Positions 44,693 through 53,832 of a DNA stretch of 64,000 bases are shown in pieces (within the stretch, counting starts at the first letter, position 1; each line of letters opens with the position of its first letter). The stretch lies in the NCBI RefSeq assembly GCF_011758765.1, contig NZ_JAANOU010000001.1:4464001-4528000 (forward strand), given 5' to 3'. A program made the position numbers and the translations under genes. Under the pieces are notes generated by a model. That model was not told where the DNA came from, made no database searches, and worked only from the letters and a program-made list of their open reading frames with translations. The stretch comes from Amycolatopsis viridis. GTDB lineage: Bacteria > Actinomycetota > Actinomycetes > Mycobacteriales > Pseudonocardiaceae.

Positions 44693-44767
44693 TCAGCGAC
44701 AACAACAAGGACACAGCGCGGCGCCACGGCGGAGCTCCCGCCGGGTCATCAGGCCACGCGTCGTCAT
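44693..44767 (-). CDS. Cysteine-rich leader peptide (uORF) of the cysteine dioxygenase gene
   Basis: A 24-codon frame from ATG 44767 ends L-C-P-C-C-C-R then stop. All four Cys codons are TGT, the rare codon in this genome, and they cluster in the last seven codons. On the mRNA, GUGUCCUU in that region can pair with GAGGACAC, the ribosome site region of the dioxygenase gene. Polycysteine leader peptides upstream of sulfur genes are established in mycobacteria, and many are leaderless. Here a possible promoter TTGACG-N17-TTGGGT ends 7 nt before the ATG. Start choice (44767 or 44749) is uncertain. Confidence 0.7.
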   Translation of the reverse strand: MTTRGLMTRRELRRGAALCPCCCR

Positions 44768-44769
44768 GG

Positions 44770-44799
44770 CGCCCACCCAACCAGCGGGCCGGGTGGGCG
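44770..44799 (-). terminator. Hairpin between gpsA and the Cys leader
   Basis: CGCCCACCC and GGGTGGGCG form a perfect 9-bp stem (44770-44778 with 44791-44799) around a 12-nt loop, 19 nt past the gpsA stop. It likely ends gpsA transcription. Confidence 0.5.
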
Positions 44800-44817
44800 T
44801 CAACCTCGTTCCACTTG

Positions 44818-45849
44818 CTAGGACCACTCGTGTTTCTGACGGCGGCCGAGCAGCTCGGCGCCGACCCGGCGCGGGTCCGCACCCTCGTGGCACACGCGGT
44901 GCATCGCGTCCGTGATCGGCATGTCGACACCGTGCTTGCGGGCCAGTTCCCGGATCGAGGTGCACGACATCACGCCCTCGGCGACCTGACCGCCGGTGGC
45001 CCGCTGCGCCTGTTCCAGCGTCTCGCCCCGGCCGAGCCGTTCGCCGAAGGTGCGGTTGCGCGACAACGGCGACGAACAGGTCGCCACCAGGTCGCCGACA
45101 CCGGCGAGCCCGGCGAACGTCAGCGGATCGGCCCCCAGTTTCGTGCCCAGCCGGGCCATCTCCGCCAGCCCGCGGGTGATGAGGGTGGCTGTCGTGTTGG
45201 CACCCAGTCCCATGCCGACGGCCATGCCGCAGCTCAGCGCGATGACGTTCTTGGCGGCGCCGCCGACCTCGCAGCCCACCACGTCGGTGTTGGTGTAGGG
45301 CCGGAAGTAGGAGTTGAAGCTCGCCTGCTGGATCGCCACCGCGCGGTCGTGGTCACTGCACGCGAGCACGGCCGCCGCCGGCTGCCCCTGCGCGATCTCG
45401 CGCGCCAGGTTCGGCCCGGACACCACGACGATCTCGTCCCCGGACACCACGACGATCTCGTCCCCGGACACCGCGGTGATCTCCGCGATCACCTCGCTCA
45501 TCCGCTTCAGGGTGCCGAGTTCGACGCCCTTGGCGAGGCTGACCAGGATCGCGCCGCGCGGCAACAGCTCCCGCCAGCCCGACAGGTTCCTGCGCAGGCT
45601 CTGGCTCGGCACGGCCAGCACGACCGCCTCCGCGCCGGCCAGCGCCTCGGCCGGATCGGGTGTCGCGGTGAGACTGCCGGGCAACGTGATGTCCGGCAGG
45701 TAGCCGCTGTTGGTGTGCTTGTCGCGGATCTCCCCGGCGACCTCGGCGCGCCGGGCCCACATGGTCACGTCCCGGCCGGCGTCGGCGAGCACCTTCGCGA
45801 ACGCGGTGCCCCAGGACCCCGCACCGAGCACGGTGATGCGCTGCACCAT
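44818..45849 (-). CDS. gpsA: Glycerol-3-phosphate dehydrogenase [NAD(P)+]
   Basis: 343 residues. Dinucleotide motif GAGSWGTAF (about 9-17), GPNLAREIA and the catalytic Lys in GGAAKNVIA (about 205-213) identify GpsA. It makes sn-glycerol 3-phosphate for phospholipids. An exact 24-bp tandem duplication gives V-S-G-D-E-I-V-V twice, just before GPNLAREIA, so the enzyme has eight more residues in the loop entering the substrate-binding strand. Two nt after the plsC stop, so it is an operon with plsC. Confidence 0.94.
   Translation of the reverse strand: MVQRITVLGAGSWGTAFAKVLADAGRDVTMWARRAEVAGEIRDKHTNSGYLPDITLPGSLTATPDPAEALAGAEAVVLAVPSQSLRRNLSGWRELLPRGAILVSLAKGVELGTLKRMSEVIAEITAVSGDEIVVVSGDEIVVVSGPNLAREIAQGQPAAAVLACSDHDRAVAIQQASFNSYFRPYTNTDVVGCEVGGAAKNVIALSCGMAVGMGLGANTTATLITRGLAEMARLGTKLGADPLTFAGLAGVGDLVATCSSPLSRNRTFGERLGRGETLEQAQRATGGQVAEGVMSCTSIRELARKHGVDMPITDAMHRVCHEGADPRRVGAELLGRRQKHEWS
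45421..45468 (-). repeat. Exact 24-bp tandem duplication inside gpsA
   Basis: Two identical units, 45421-45444 and 45445-45468, in frame with gpsA. Confidence 0.9.
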
Positions 45850-45851
45850 CG

Positions 45852-46553
45852 TCAGTCCGCCACCTCGGGCTTGCGTGCCGGGGGCTGTTCGCCCCGGATG
45901 TCGGTCAGCAGCCCGGTGACCCGTTCCATGAGCAGTTCCGTCACCTCCCGCAGCAGCGCCCCGGTCTGCGGCTTGCCGCGGTAGGCGGACAGGTCGACCG
46001 GCTCACCGACCTTGTGGGTCACGGTCGTGCGCGGCAGCAGCCGCACCTTCTTGTGGTAGAAGTCGAGGATCTGCTGGGTGCCCCAGCGCGCCACCGGGAT
46101 CACCGGCACGTCGTTGTCCAGCGCGAGCCGCGCCACCCCGGTGTGCGAGCGCTTCGGCCAGCCCTCCGGGTCCTTGGTGATGGTGCCCTCGGGGTAGATG
46201 ACGACGACCTTGCCCTCGGACAGCGCCTGGTGCGCGGCGCGGAGGCTGTCGCCGGCTTGGACGGAACCGCGGTAGACGGGGATGCTGCCGGCGCCCACCA
46301 GGATCTTGCCGAAGATCGGGGCGCGGGCGAGGCTGTCCTTGGCCAGGAACCGCGGCACGCGCTTCTGGCGGTGGATGAACACGGCGTCGACGGCGGGGTC
46401 CATGTGCGAGACGTGGTTCATCACCACCAGCGCGGGCCCCTCCCGCGGGATCCGTTCGGCGCCGAGGTAGACGCGCCTGCCGATCCAGCTCACCGGGTAG
46501 AACAGCACGGCGGCGGCTCCGACCCAGAACCCGCCCTTCTCGCGACCGGCCAA
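45852..46553 (-). CDS. plsC: 1-acyl-sn-glycerol-3-phosphate acyltransferase
   Basis: 233 residues. The acyltransferase motifs NHVSHMDP (HX4D, about 46-53), [16 protein letters not shown] and [12 protein letters not shown] (about 119-130) are intact, and a hydrophobic N-terminal segment (about 10-24) suggests membrane association. It adds the second acyl chain to make phosphatidic acid. The start is TTG 46553: AGGAGG lies 4 nt before it and the frame above has no better candidate. gpsA follows immediately, uniting two consecutive steps. Confidence 0.88.
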   Translation of the reverse strand: MAGREKGGFWVGAAAVLFYPVSWIGRRVYLGAERIPREGPALVVMNHVSHMDPAVDAVFIHRQKRVPRFLAKDSLARAPIFGKILVGAGSIPVYRGSVQAGDSLRAAHQALSEGKVVVIYPEGTITKDPEGWPKRSHTGVARLALDNDVPVIPVARWGTQQILDFYHKKVRLLPRTTVTHKVGEPVDLSAYRGKPQTGALLREVTELLMERVTGLLTDIRGEQPPARKPEVAD

Positions 46554-46622
46554 GACTCCTCCTGCTGTGGTGTGTGCTGCTGCGAGCTGATCCTAGGTGC
46601 ATGATTGCGGAAAGATGGGGGT

Positions 46623-47261
46623 GTGCCCGTACCCGTCGAAATCTCCGGCCTGATCTTGCCCATGAAGCAGCCCAGCGTGGGCAAGTCCCGCCTGCGCGGC
46701 GCCGTCGACGAGCGCGACCACGCGGCGCTGGTGCTGGCCCTGGCCTGGGACACCCTGGCCGCGGCGACGGCGGCGGGGGTGCGGCGGGTGCTCGTGGTGG
46801 CCGCCGACCCGGCCGCGGTGGCCGGTCTGCGCCGTCCCGGCGTGGAGATCGTCGGCGAAGCCGGTCCCGGCGATCTGAACTCGGCGCTGCGGCAGGGCGA
46901 GGCGCTGCTGCGCGAGCGGGACCCCGCGGCCGTCGTCGGGGCGGTGCAGGCCGATCTGCCCGCGCTGCGTCCCGCGGAGCTGGCCGCCGCGTTCGCCGAA
47001 GCGGCCGGGCGCCGCGCGTTCACCGCGGACGCCGAGGGCACCGGCACGACCCTGTTGCTCTCCGCCGCCGGCGGCCCGCTGGATCCGCGCTTCGGTCCCG
47101 GTTCGGCGGCGGCGCACGCGGCGTCCGGTGCGGTGGCGCTGGAGCTGGCGGCACCCAGCCTGCGCCGCGACGTGGACACCCCGGCCGACCTCGCACAGGC
47201 GGGGGAACTCGGCGTGGGTGAGCGCACCCGGGCGGTGCTGCGTGCACGGGAGGTGGCGTGA
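46623..47261 (+). CDS. cofC: CofC/FbiD guanylyltransferase of coenzyme F420 synthesis
   Basis: 212 residues. [20 protein letters not shown] carries the K-P-x-x-x-K-S-R-L nucleotide signature, and [12 protein letters not shown] the catalytic metal Asp pair region. It activates phospholactate or, in actinobacteria, phosphoenolpyruvate with GTP to start F420 side-chain assembly. It sits between gpsA-plsC and ppk, the same place as mycobacterial fbiD. I prefer GTG 46623 to the upstream TTG 46605, with GATGGGGG just ahead; uncertain. Confidence 0.9.
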   Translation: MPVPVEISGLILPMKQPSVGKSRLRGAVDERDHAALVLALAWDTLAAATAAGVRRVLVVAADPAAVAGLRRPGVEIVGEAGPGDLNSALRQGEALLRERDPAAVVGAVQADLPALRPAELAAAFAEAAGRRAFTADAEGTGTTLLLSAAGGPLDPRFGPGSAAAHAASGAVALELAAPSLRRDVDTPADLAQAGELGVGERTRAVLRAREVA

Positions 47262-47377
47262 ACATCACCCGGCCGCTGGGCGAACTGCTCCGGGTGGTCC
47301 TGCGGAGCACGGGTGAACTGCTCAACCTCTCACTCGGTGTGTCGGCGGGCAGGCCCGAAGTGAGGAACAATGCCAGA

Positions 47378-49564
47378 GTGAGCAGCGACGAGAACAGCAC
47401 CCCGCCAACGACCCCACCGGCGTCCGGCGAGACCGCCGCGCCCACGAGGTTCCGCGCGATCCCCTCCGCACCGCCGGCGGTGACCCCGTCCGCCGACGTC
47501 CCGCCCGCCTCCCTGCCCGACGACCGGTACTTCAACCGGGAGCTGTCGTGGCAGGACTTCAACGCCCGGGTGCTCGCCCTGGCCGAGGACGCCTCCCAGC
47601 CGCTGCTGGAGCGGGCCAAGTTCCTCGCCATCTTCGCGTCCAATTTGGACGAGTTCTACATGGTCCGGGTGGCCGGCCTCAAGCGCCGCGACGAGACGGG
47701 CCTGCCGGTGCGCAGTGCCGACGGGCTGACCCCGCGCGAGCAGCTGGCCTACATCGCCAAGCGCAACCAGGACCTGGTCGAGCGGCACACGGCCGCGTTC
47801 GAGGAGCACGTGCGCCCGGAACTGGCCAAGCACGACATCCAGATCGTGTCCTGGGCCGATTTGGAGGCATCCGACCAGGCGCGGTTGTCGGACTACTTCA
47901 CCGAGCAGATCTTCCCGGTGCTCACCCCGCTGGCGGTCGACCCGGCGCACCCCTTCCCCTACATCTCGGGCCTGTCGCTGAACCTGGCGGTCACGGTGCG
48001 CGACCCGGAGCTGGGCACCGAACGGTTCGCCCGCGTGAAGGTGCCCAACAACGTGCCGCGCCTGATCCGCGTCGAGCAGCACCGGGAGAGCCGGGTGGCG
48101 ACCTTCCTCCCGCTGGAGGAACTGATCGCCGCGCACCTCGGCGAGCTGTTCACCGGCATGGAGGTGACCGAGCACCACGTGTTCCGGGTGACCCGCAACG
48201 CCGACGTGGACGTCGACGAGGACCGCGACGAGGACCTGCTGCAGGCGCTGGAGCGGGAGCTGGCGCAGCGCCGGTTCGGCCCGCCGGTGCGGCTCGAGGT
48301 CGCCAGCGACATGAGCGAGCACGTGCTCGACCTGCTGCTGCGCGAGCTGGAGGTGGACCCGCACGACGTGGTCGAGGTGCCCGGTCTGCTGGACCTGACC
48401 TGCCTGCAGCAGCTCTCCAGTTTGGACCGCAAGGAACTGAAGGACCGCCCTTTCGTCCCGGCCACGCACCCGGCGTTCGGTGAGCACGAGACGCCGAAGA
48501 GCGTCTTCGCCACCCTGCGCGAGGGCGACGTGCTGGTGCACCACCCGTACGACTCGTTCTCCACGAGCGTGCAGCGGTTCATCGAGCAGGCCGCCGGGGA
48601 CAGCAAGGTGCTGGCCATCAAGCAGACCCTGTACCGCACGTCCGGTGACTCCCCCATCGTGAACGCGCTGATCGACGCCGCCGAGGCCGGCAAGCAGGTC
48701 GTGGCGCTGGTGGAGATCAAGGCCCGGTTCGACGAGGAGGCCAACATCACCTGGGCCCGCACGCTGGAGCGGGCCGGGGTGCACGTGGTCTACGGGCTGG
48801 TCGGGCTGAAGACGCACTGCAAGGTCGCGATGGTGGTGCGCCAGGAGGGATCCACGATCCGGCGCTACTGCCACCTCGGCACCGGCAACTACAACCCGAA
48901 GACGGCCCGGCTGTACGAGGACGTCGGCCTGCTGACCGCCGACCCGGACATCGGTGCGGACATCACCGACCTGTTCAACGTGCTGACCGGGTACTCACGG
49001 CAGGACACCTACCGCAACATCCTCACCTCGCCGGCCGGGATCCGGCGGGGCATCCTGCGGCTCATCGACGAGGAGATCGAGCACAAGCACGCCGGCGCGG
49101 AGACCGGGATCCGGATCAAGTGCAACTCGCTCGTCGACGAGCAGATCATCGACGCGCTGTACCGGGCGTCCCGGGAAGGTGTTCCGGTGGAAATCGTCGT
49201 GCGGGGCATCTGTGCCCTGAAACCCGGGGTGCCGGGACTGTCCGAAAACATTTCCGTCCGCTCCATTCTCGGGCGGTTCCTGGAGCATTCCCGCATCTTC
49301 CACTTCCTCGGCGGCGGCACCTACTGGATCGGCAGCGCCGACATGATGCACCGCAACCTCGACCGCCGGATCGAGGCGATGGTGCAGGTCAAGGACGTGC
49401 GGCTGACCAGGCAACTGGACGACATCATGGACTCCGCACTGGACCCGGTCACCCGCTGCTGGGTGCTGACCGAGAACGGCGAGTGGGATCCGTCGCCCGC
49501 GGACACCTCGCAGGTCCGCGACCACCAGACCGAGTTGTTGAGGAAGCACGGGGCCAACGGGTGA
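47378..49564 (+). CDS. ppk: Polyphosphate kinase 1
   Basis: 728 residues. After a Pro/Thr-rich, poorly conserved N-terminus, the conserved region begins [16 protein letters not shown]. The two catalytic His sites are visible: [10 protein letters not shown] (His about 480) and [15 protein letters not shown]. It makes inorganic polyphosphate from ATP reversibly. GTG 47378 fits the usual length, but an in-frame GTG at 47258 overlaps the cofC stop (GTGA) and has GGGAGG in front, adding 40 residues; either may be used. Its 3' end overlaps mutT1. Confidence 0.94.
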   Translation: MSSDENSTPPTTPPASGETAAPTRFRAIPSAPPAVTPSADVPPASLPDDRYFNRELSWQDFNARVLALAEDASQPLLERAKFLAIFASNLDEFYMVRVAGLKRRDETGLPVRSADGLTPREQLAYIAKRNQDLVERHTAAFEEHVRPELAKHDIQIVSWADLEASDQARLSDYFTEQIFPVLTPLAVDPAHPFPYISGLSLNLAVTVRDPELGTERFARVKVPNNVPRLIRVEQHRESRVATFLPLEELIAAHLGELFTGMEVTEHHVFRVTRNADVDVDEDRDEDLLQALERELAQRRFGPPVRLEVASDMSEHVLDLLLRELEVDPHDVVEVPGLLDLTCLQQLSSLDRKELKDRPFVPATHPAFGEHETPKSVFATLREGDVLVHHPYDSFSTSVQRFIEQAAGDSKVLAIKQTLYRTSGDSPIVNALIDAAEAGKQVVALVEIKARFDEEANITWARTLERAGVHVVYGLVGLKTHCKVAMVVRQEGSTIRRYCHLGTGNYNPKTARLYEDVGLLTADPDIGADITDLFNVLTGYSRQDTYRNILTSPAGIRRGILRLIDEEIEHKHAGAETGIRIKCNSLVDEQIIDALYRASREGVPVEIVVRGICALKPGVPGLSENISVRSILGRFLEHSRIFHFLGGGTYWIGSADMMHRNLDRRIEAMVQVKDVRLTRQLDDIMDSALDPVTRCWVLTENGEWDPSPADTSQVRDHQTELLRKHGANG

Positions 49565-50499
49565 GTTCTGTTCGTGTCCGCGCCGCGGGTGCGGTGCTGT
49601 GGCGCAGGGGTCCGCACGGCGCCGAGGTGGCGGTGGCGCACCGGCCGCGCTACGACGACTGGTCGCTGCCGAAGGGGAAGCTCGACGACGGGGAGACCGT
49701 TCCCGCCGCGGCGGTGCGGGAGATCGCGGAGGAGACCGGGTTCCGGGCGAAGCTGGGGCGGCACCTGCTGACGGTGCGGTACCCGGTGGCGTCCGGGCCG
49801 AAGAGCGTCGACTACTTCAGCGCGGCGGTCGTCTCGGGGGCGTTCGAGCCCAACGAGGAGGTCGACGAGCTGCGCTGGCTGGCACCGGCCGACGCCGCCG
49901 GGCTGCTGTCCTACGACAGCGACCGGTCGGTGCTGGCGGAGTTCACGGCGCTGCCCGCGGGGCTCACGACCTTGTTGCTCGTGCGGCACGCCAAGGCGGG
50001 CAAGCGGGACGACTGGAGCGGCGACGACGATCTACGGCCGTTGTCGCCGAGCGGGGTCCGGCAGGCGGGGGCGCTGCGGGTGCTGCTGCCGCTGTTCGGT
50101 CCGGACCGGGTGCTGGCGGCTCCGCGGTTGCGTTGCGAGCAGACCGTGCGGGGCCTGGCGGACGATCTCGGGCTGCCGGTGGAGCACGAGGACCTGATGA
50201 CCGAGGAGAAGTACTGGGAGGACCGGCAGGCGGGACTGGCCCGGCTGCTGGCGATCGTGTCGGCGGGCGGCACGCCGGTCCTGTGCAGCCAGGGCGGGGT
50301 CATCCCGGACCTGGTGGCACACGTCGCCAACCGCGGTGGCGTCCGCCTGCCGGTCGACGAGGGCGAGAAGGTGCCGAGTAAGAAGGGCTCGGTGTGGGTC
50401 CTGTCCTTCCGCGCCGCTCCCGGTAACGGCGGTCCGCAGCTCGTCGCGGCCGACTACCTGCCCACCGCACTCCCGGTGCCCGCGGCGAGCCACGCCTGA
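49561..50499 (+). CDS. mutT1: MutT1-like Nudix hydrolase fused to a histidine phosphatase domain
   Basis: 312 residues. The N-terminal Nudix domain has [22 protein letters not shown], a full Nudix box shown here in parts (about 36-57). The C-terminal domain begins [15 protein letters not shown] with the RHG-type phosphatase motif and later [10 protein letters not shown]. The two-domain layout is that of mycobacterial MutT1, which sanitises 8-oxo-dGTP and hydrolyses dinucleoside polyphosphates. Coupled to ppk by GTGA, an arrangement conserved with mycobacteria. Confidence 0.92.
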   Translation: MSSVRVRAAGAVLWRRGPHGAEVAVAHRPRYDDWSLPKGKLDDGETVPAAAVREIAEETGFRAKLGRHLLTVRYPVASGPKSVDYFSAAVVSGAFEPNEEVDELRWLAPADAAGLLSYDSDRSVLAEFTALPAGLTTLLLVRHAKAGKRDDWSGDDDLRPLSPSGVRQAGALRVLLPLFGPDRVLAAPRLRCEQTVRGLADDLGLPVEHEDLMTEEKYWEDRQAGLARLLAIVSAGGTPVLCSQGGVIPDLVAHVANRGGVRLPVDEGEKVPSKKGSVWVLSFRAAPGNGGPQLVAADYLPTALPVPAASHA

Positions 50500-50525
50500 G
50501 TCCGTCCGCGCCCGAGTCCGTCCGC
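50498..50525. repeat. Direct repeat with 16-bp period at the mutT1 stop
   Basis: GAGTCCGTCCGC at 50498-50509 and 50514-50525; the first copy contains the end of mutT1. Confidence 0.6.
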
Positions 50526-50619
50526 AACGGTGCCCGATCGGGCACGCGGTTCCGTGCACCCCGGACAGCGCCCCCGGATCGGCTCACGCGGTTCGGCGCC
50601 AGGCGCTTCGCGCCGCTAA

Positions 50620-50651
50620 AGACATCGCTGTCTCCAGACATCGCTGTCTCC
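50620..50651. repeat. Tandem pair of 16-bp palindromic units
   Basis: AGACATCGCTGTCTCC occurs twice in direct succession (50620-50635, 50636-50651); each contains the dyad AGACA-TCGC-TGTCT. The rest of the 319-nt gap between mutT1 and hupB (50500-50818) holds the hairpin below and no gene I can support. Confidence 0.8.
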
Positions 50652-50759
50652 GGGCCAACACCGCGGACGTGAGGGGCGGGGACTTTTCCGGATGTAGCCG
50701 GCGCGCGGTCCGGCACCGTCGCGCCACGACCGGCCGGCGCCGGAAACCGCCCGGAACGC

Positions 50760-50797
50760 GGCAGGGCCCCCGCGAGACGGATCGCGGGGGCCCTGCC
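50760..50797. terminator. Bidirectional terminator between mutT1 and hupB
   Basis: Sixteen perfect base pairs (50760-50775 with 50782-50797) around a 6-nt loop. Confidence 0.9.
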
Positions 50798-50818
50798 GAG
50801 AAGCAATGCGCTGACGGC

Positions 50819-51442
50819 CTACTTCTTCTTCCGGGTCGTGGTGGCCTTCTTCGCGGCCGTGGTCTTCGACGCCGTCGCCTTCGGGGCGGCCTTCGCGGCC
50901 GTGGTCTTCTTCGCCGTGGCCGACTTCGCCGCGGTGCTCTTCGACGCCGTCGCCTTCGGGGCGGCAGCCGTCTTGGTGGCGGCCGCGGCACGGGTGCGCG
51001 TGCTGGTGCTGCGGGTCGCGGTGGGACGGGTCGCCGTCGCCTTCGCGGTGGTGGACCGCGAGGAGGTGGCGCGCGAGGCGGTGGTACCGGTGCTGCGGGT
51101 CGAGGCCGCGGAGCTACGGGTCGAAGTCGTCGTGCGCTTCGCCGCCGTGGCCTTCGGCAGCTTCTTGGCACCGCTGATGACGTCCTTGAAGGTCGTGCCG
51201 GCGCGGAAGGCCGGAACGTTGGTCTTCTTCACCTTGACCGTCTCACCGGTACGCGGGTTGCGGGCGGTGCGGGCCGCGCGGGCGCGCTTCTCGAACACCC
51301 CGAAACCGGTGATGTTGACCTTCTCGCCCTTCTGCACGGTGCGAATGATGATGTCCACCAGGTTGTCGACTGCCTGGGAAGCAACCTTCTTGTCGCCCAG
51401 ACGCTCGGAGAGCGCCTCGATCAGCTGGGCCTTGTTGGCCAT
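50819..51442 (-). CDS. hupB: HU-like nucleoid protein HupB with Lys/Ala-rich tail
   Basis: 207 residues. Residues 1-90 are a classic HU fold ([18 protein letters not shown] start, [22 protein letters not shown] arm in parts). Residues 95-207 form a long tail of Lys, Ala, Thr, Ser and Arg typical of mycobacterial HupB/Lsr2-era histone-like tails that bind DNA nonspecifically. The segment A-P-K-A-T-A-S-K-[ST]-T-A-A-K occurs twice, showing duplication. GGAGG is 6 nt before the ATG. Order hupB-leuD-leuC is conserved with mycobacteria. Confidence 0.95.
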   Translation of the reverse strand: MANKAQLIEALSERLGDKKVASQAVDNLVDIIIRTVQKGEKVNITGFGVFEKRARAARTARNPRTGETVKVKKTNVPAFRAGTTFKDVISGAKKLPKATAAKRTTTSTRSSAASTRSTGTTASRATSSRSTTAKATATRPTATRSTSTRTRAAAATKTAAAPKATASKSTAAKSATAKKTTAAKAAPKATASKTTAAKKATTTRKKK

Positions 51443-51502
51443 TCCAGTCCTCCATGAAGAACTACGTGTCACACGGCCACATCGGCCGACTTCACGCACA
51501 CG

Positions 51503-51530
51503 GTATTACCAACTCGCCCAAAATTCCAAA
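51503..51530 (-). promoter_or_regulatory. Promoter of hupB
   Basis: On the minus strand TTTGGA (51530-51525), a 16-nt spacer and TAATAC (51508-51503) form a good sigma70-type promoter about 60 nt before the start, in an unusually A+T-rich patch. Confidence 0.6.
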
Positions 51531-51669
51531 CGGCGCGCGGAATTTTTCGGCAGGCGGGGCGTGGTTTCCGCCTCCTGAGCGACCCGGTGCGGGTCTTCCG
51601 CGCGCCGTTCGGCGTGGTGTGCCCGGCCGGTGGCCGGGTGCGAATCCCTTGCTGATCAGGGAATTCGTG

Positions 51670-52272
51670 TTATCCGGCGGCCGCCGGGGTGGTCACCGGC
51701 TTCCAGCTGGGACGCTGCTCCTCGAACCGGTCGATGTCCTCGGCGTGTCGGAGGGTGAGGGCGATGTCGTCGAGCCCCTCCAGCAGCCGCCAGCGGGTGT
51801 AGTCGTCGATCGAGAAGGTCGTCTGGAAGTCCTTGGCCCGCACGGTCTTCGACTCGAGGTCGACCGTGACCTCCGCGCCGGGGTCGTTCTCGAGGATCTT
51901 CCACAGCTGCTCGACGTCCGACTGCGCGCACTCGGCGGCCACGAGCCCCTGCTTGCCGGAGTTGCCGCGGAAGATGTCGGCGAAGCGGGAGGAGATGACG
52001 ACCCGGAAGCCGTAGTTCATCAATGCCCAGACAGCGTGTTCGCGCGAGGACCCGGTGCCGAAGTCGGGCCCGGCGACGAGGACGCTGCCCGAGGAGAACG
52101 GCTCCTGGTTGAGGATGAAGTTCTCGTCGGCCCGCCAGGCGGCGAACAGGCCGTCCTCGAAACCGGTGCGGCTGACCCGCTTGAGGTAGACGGCCGGGAT
52201 GATCTGGTCAGTGTCCACGTTGGACCTGCGCAGGGGCACTCCGATACCGGTGTGCGTCTTGAACGGCTCCAT
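51670..52272 (-). CDS. leuD: 3-isopropylmalate dehydratase, small subunit
   Basis: 200 residues. [16 protein letters not shown] (about 12-27) and [14 protein letters not shown] (about 72-85) are LeuD signatures. With LeuC it converts 2-isopropylmalate to 3-isopropylmalate. ATG 52272 has AAGGAG 9 nt ahead, 14 nt after the leuC stop. A small imperfect hairpin follows the stop at about 51640-51666. Confidence 0.96.
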   Translation of the reverse strand: MEPFKTHTGIGVPLRRSNVDTDQIIPAVYLKRVSRTGFEDGLFAAWRADENFILNQEPFSSGSVLVAGPDFGTGSSREHAVWALMNYGFRVVISSRFADIFRGNSGKQGLVAAECAQSDVEQLWKILENDPGAEVTVDLESKTVRAKDFQTTFSIDDYTRWRLLEGLDDIALTLRHAEDIDRFEEQRPSWKPVTTPAAAG

Positions 52273-52286
52273 GGTGGCTGGCTCCT

Positions 52287-53702
52287 TCAGTTCAGGTCTT
52301 CGGGCGAGGACAGCGTGCCGCGGACCGCGGTGGCGGCCGCGACGAGCGGCGAGACGAGGTGGGTGCGGCCCCCCTTGCCCTGCCGGCCCTCGAAGTTGCG
52401 GTTGGAGGTGGAGGCGCTGCGTTCGCCGGGGGCGAGCTGGTCCGGGTTCATCCCCAGGCACATCGAGCAGCCGGCCTGGCGCCACTCGGCACCGGCGTCG
52501 AGGAAGACCTTGTCCAGTCCCTCGGCCTCGGCGGCCTGGCGCACCCGCATCGAGCCGGGCACCACGAGCATCCGGACCCCCTGCGCCACCTTGCGCCCCT
52601 GGAGCACCTCCGCGGCGGCCCGCAGGTCCTCGATCCGGCCGTTGGTGCACGAGCCGAGGAAGACGGTGTCGACCTTGATCTCCCGCAGCGGGGTGCCCGG
52701 CTCGAGGTCCATATAGGACAGGGCCTTCTCCGCGGCGATGCGCGCGGTCTCGTCGGCGATCGCGGCCGGGTCCGGCACCGACTCCGCCAGCGGCAGGCCC
52801 TGGCCGGGGTTGGTGCCCCAGGTCACGAACGGGGTCAGGGTGTCGGCGTCGAGGTCGACCTCGGCGTCGAACCGCGCGCCCTCGTCGGTGCGCAGCGACT
52901 TCCAGTACTCGACCGCGGCGTCCCAGTCGGCGCCCTTGGGGGCGTGCGGGCGGCCCTCCAGGTAGGCGAAGGTGGTCTCGTCCGGGGCGATCATGCCGGC
53001 GCGGGCGCCCGCCTCGATCGACATGTTGCAGATCGTCATCCGGGCCTCCATGGACAGCGCCTCGATGGCGCTGCCCCGGTACTCCAGGACGTAGCCCTGC
53101 CCACCGCCGGTGCCGATCTTGGCGATGACGGCGAGGATGATGTCCTTCGCCGTGACGCCGGGACGGAGCTTGCCGGTCACGTTGATCGCCATCGTCTTGA
53201 ACGGCCTCAGCGGCAGGGTCTGGGTCGCCAGCACGTGCTCCACCTCGGAGGTGCCGATGCCGAACGCCATCGCACCGAAGGCGCCGTGGGTGGAGGTGTG
53301 GCTGTCGCCGCAGACGACCGTCATCCCCGGCTGGGTCAGGCCCAGCTGCGGGCCGATGACGTGCACGATGCCCTGCTCGGCGTCGCCCATCGGGTGCAGG
53401 CGGACGCCGAACTCCTTGCAGTTCTTCCGAAGCGTCTCGACCTGGGTGCGCGACACCGGGTCGGCGATCGGGAGTTCGATGTCGACGGTCGGGACGTTGT
53501 GGTCCTCGGTCGCGATGGTCAGGTCGGGACGCCGGACCTGGCGGCCGGCCAGGCGGAGACCGTCGAACGCCTGCGGGCTGGTGACTTCGTGCACGAGGTG
53601 CAGGTCGATGTAGAGCAGGTCGGGCTCCGCTCCTTCACCGCGGCGCACCGTGTGCGCCTCCCACACCTTCTCGGCCAGAGTGCGCGGCCGCGTGGTGGTC
53701 AT
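52287..53702 (-). CDS. leuC: 3-isopropylmalate dehydratase, large subunit
   Basis: 471 residues. Aconitase-type enzyme whose [4Fe-4S] ligands are visible: Cys in [13 protein letters not shown] (about 345-357) and the pair in [10 protein letters not shown] (about 408-417). [13 protein letters not shown] is another signature. ATG 53702 is preceded by GGGAGGAG. It starts the leuCD message and is divergent from its likely regulator gene. Confidence 0.97.
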   Translation of the reverse strand: MTTTRPRTLAEKVWEAHTVRRGEGAEPDLLYIDLHLVHEVTSPQAFDGLRLAGRQVRRPDLTIATEDHNVPTVDIELPIADPVSRTQVETLRKNCKEFGVRLHPMGDAEQGIVHVIGPQLGLTQPGMTVVCGDSHTSTHGAFGAMAFGIGTSEVEHVLATQTLPLRPFKTMAINVTGKLRPGVTAKDIILAVIAKIGTGGGQGYVLEYRGSAIEALSMEARMTICNMSIEAGARAGMIAPDETTFAYLEGRPHAPKGADWDAAVEYWKSLRTDEGARFDAEVDLDADTLTPFVTWGTNPGQGLPLAESVPDPAAIADETARIAAEKALSYMDLEPGTPLREIKVDTVFLGSCTNGRIEDLRAAAEVLQGRKVAQGVRMLVVPGSMRVRQAAEAEGLDKVFLDAGAEWRQAGCSMCLGMNPDQLAPGERSASTSNRNFEGRQGKGGRTHLVSPLVAAATAVRGTLSSPEDLN

Positions 53703-53785
53703 CTGTCGCTCCTCCCACGAGGTTGATTGGGAGCAAAGGAACCTGAGCGGCGCCGCCGGGCGGCGTCCGGATCTCCGGTTCGATT

Positions 53786-53818
53786 TTCCCAGATTCTGGA
53801 CTTCCCAAATCCCGGGAA
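53786..53818. promoter_or_regulatory. Operator-like dyads between leuC and the IclR gene
   Basis: TTCCC at 53786 and 53802, a CCAGATTCTGG dyad (53789-53799), and TTCCC-N7-GGGAA (53802-53818) crowd into 33 nt just before the IclR-gene -10. This is where NdgR-type regulators act in streptomycetes. Confidence 0.45.
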
Positions 53819-53820
53819 GC

Positions 53821-53826
53821 TAGTAT
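53821..53826 (+). promoter_or_regulatory. -10 hexamer TAGTAT for leaderless IclR-family gene
   Basis: TAGTAT lies 6 nt before GTG 53833; no ribosome-binding site is visible. Confidence 0.55.
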
Positions 53827-53832
53827 CGCGTC

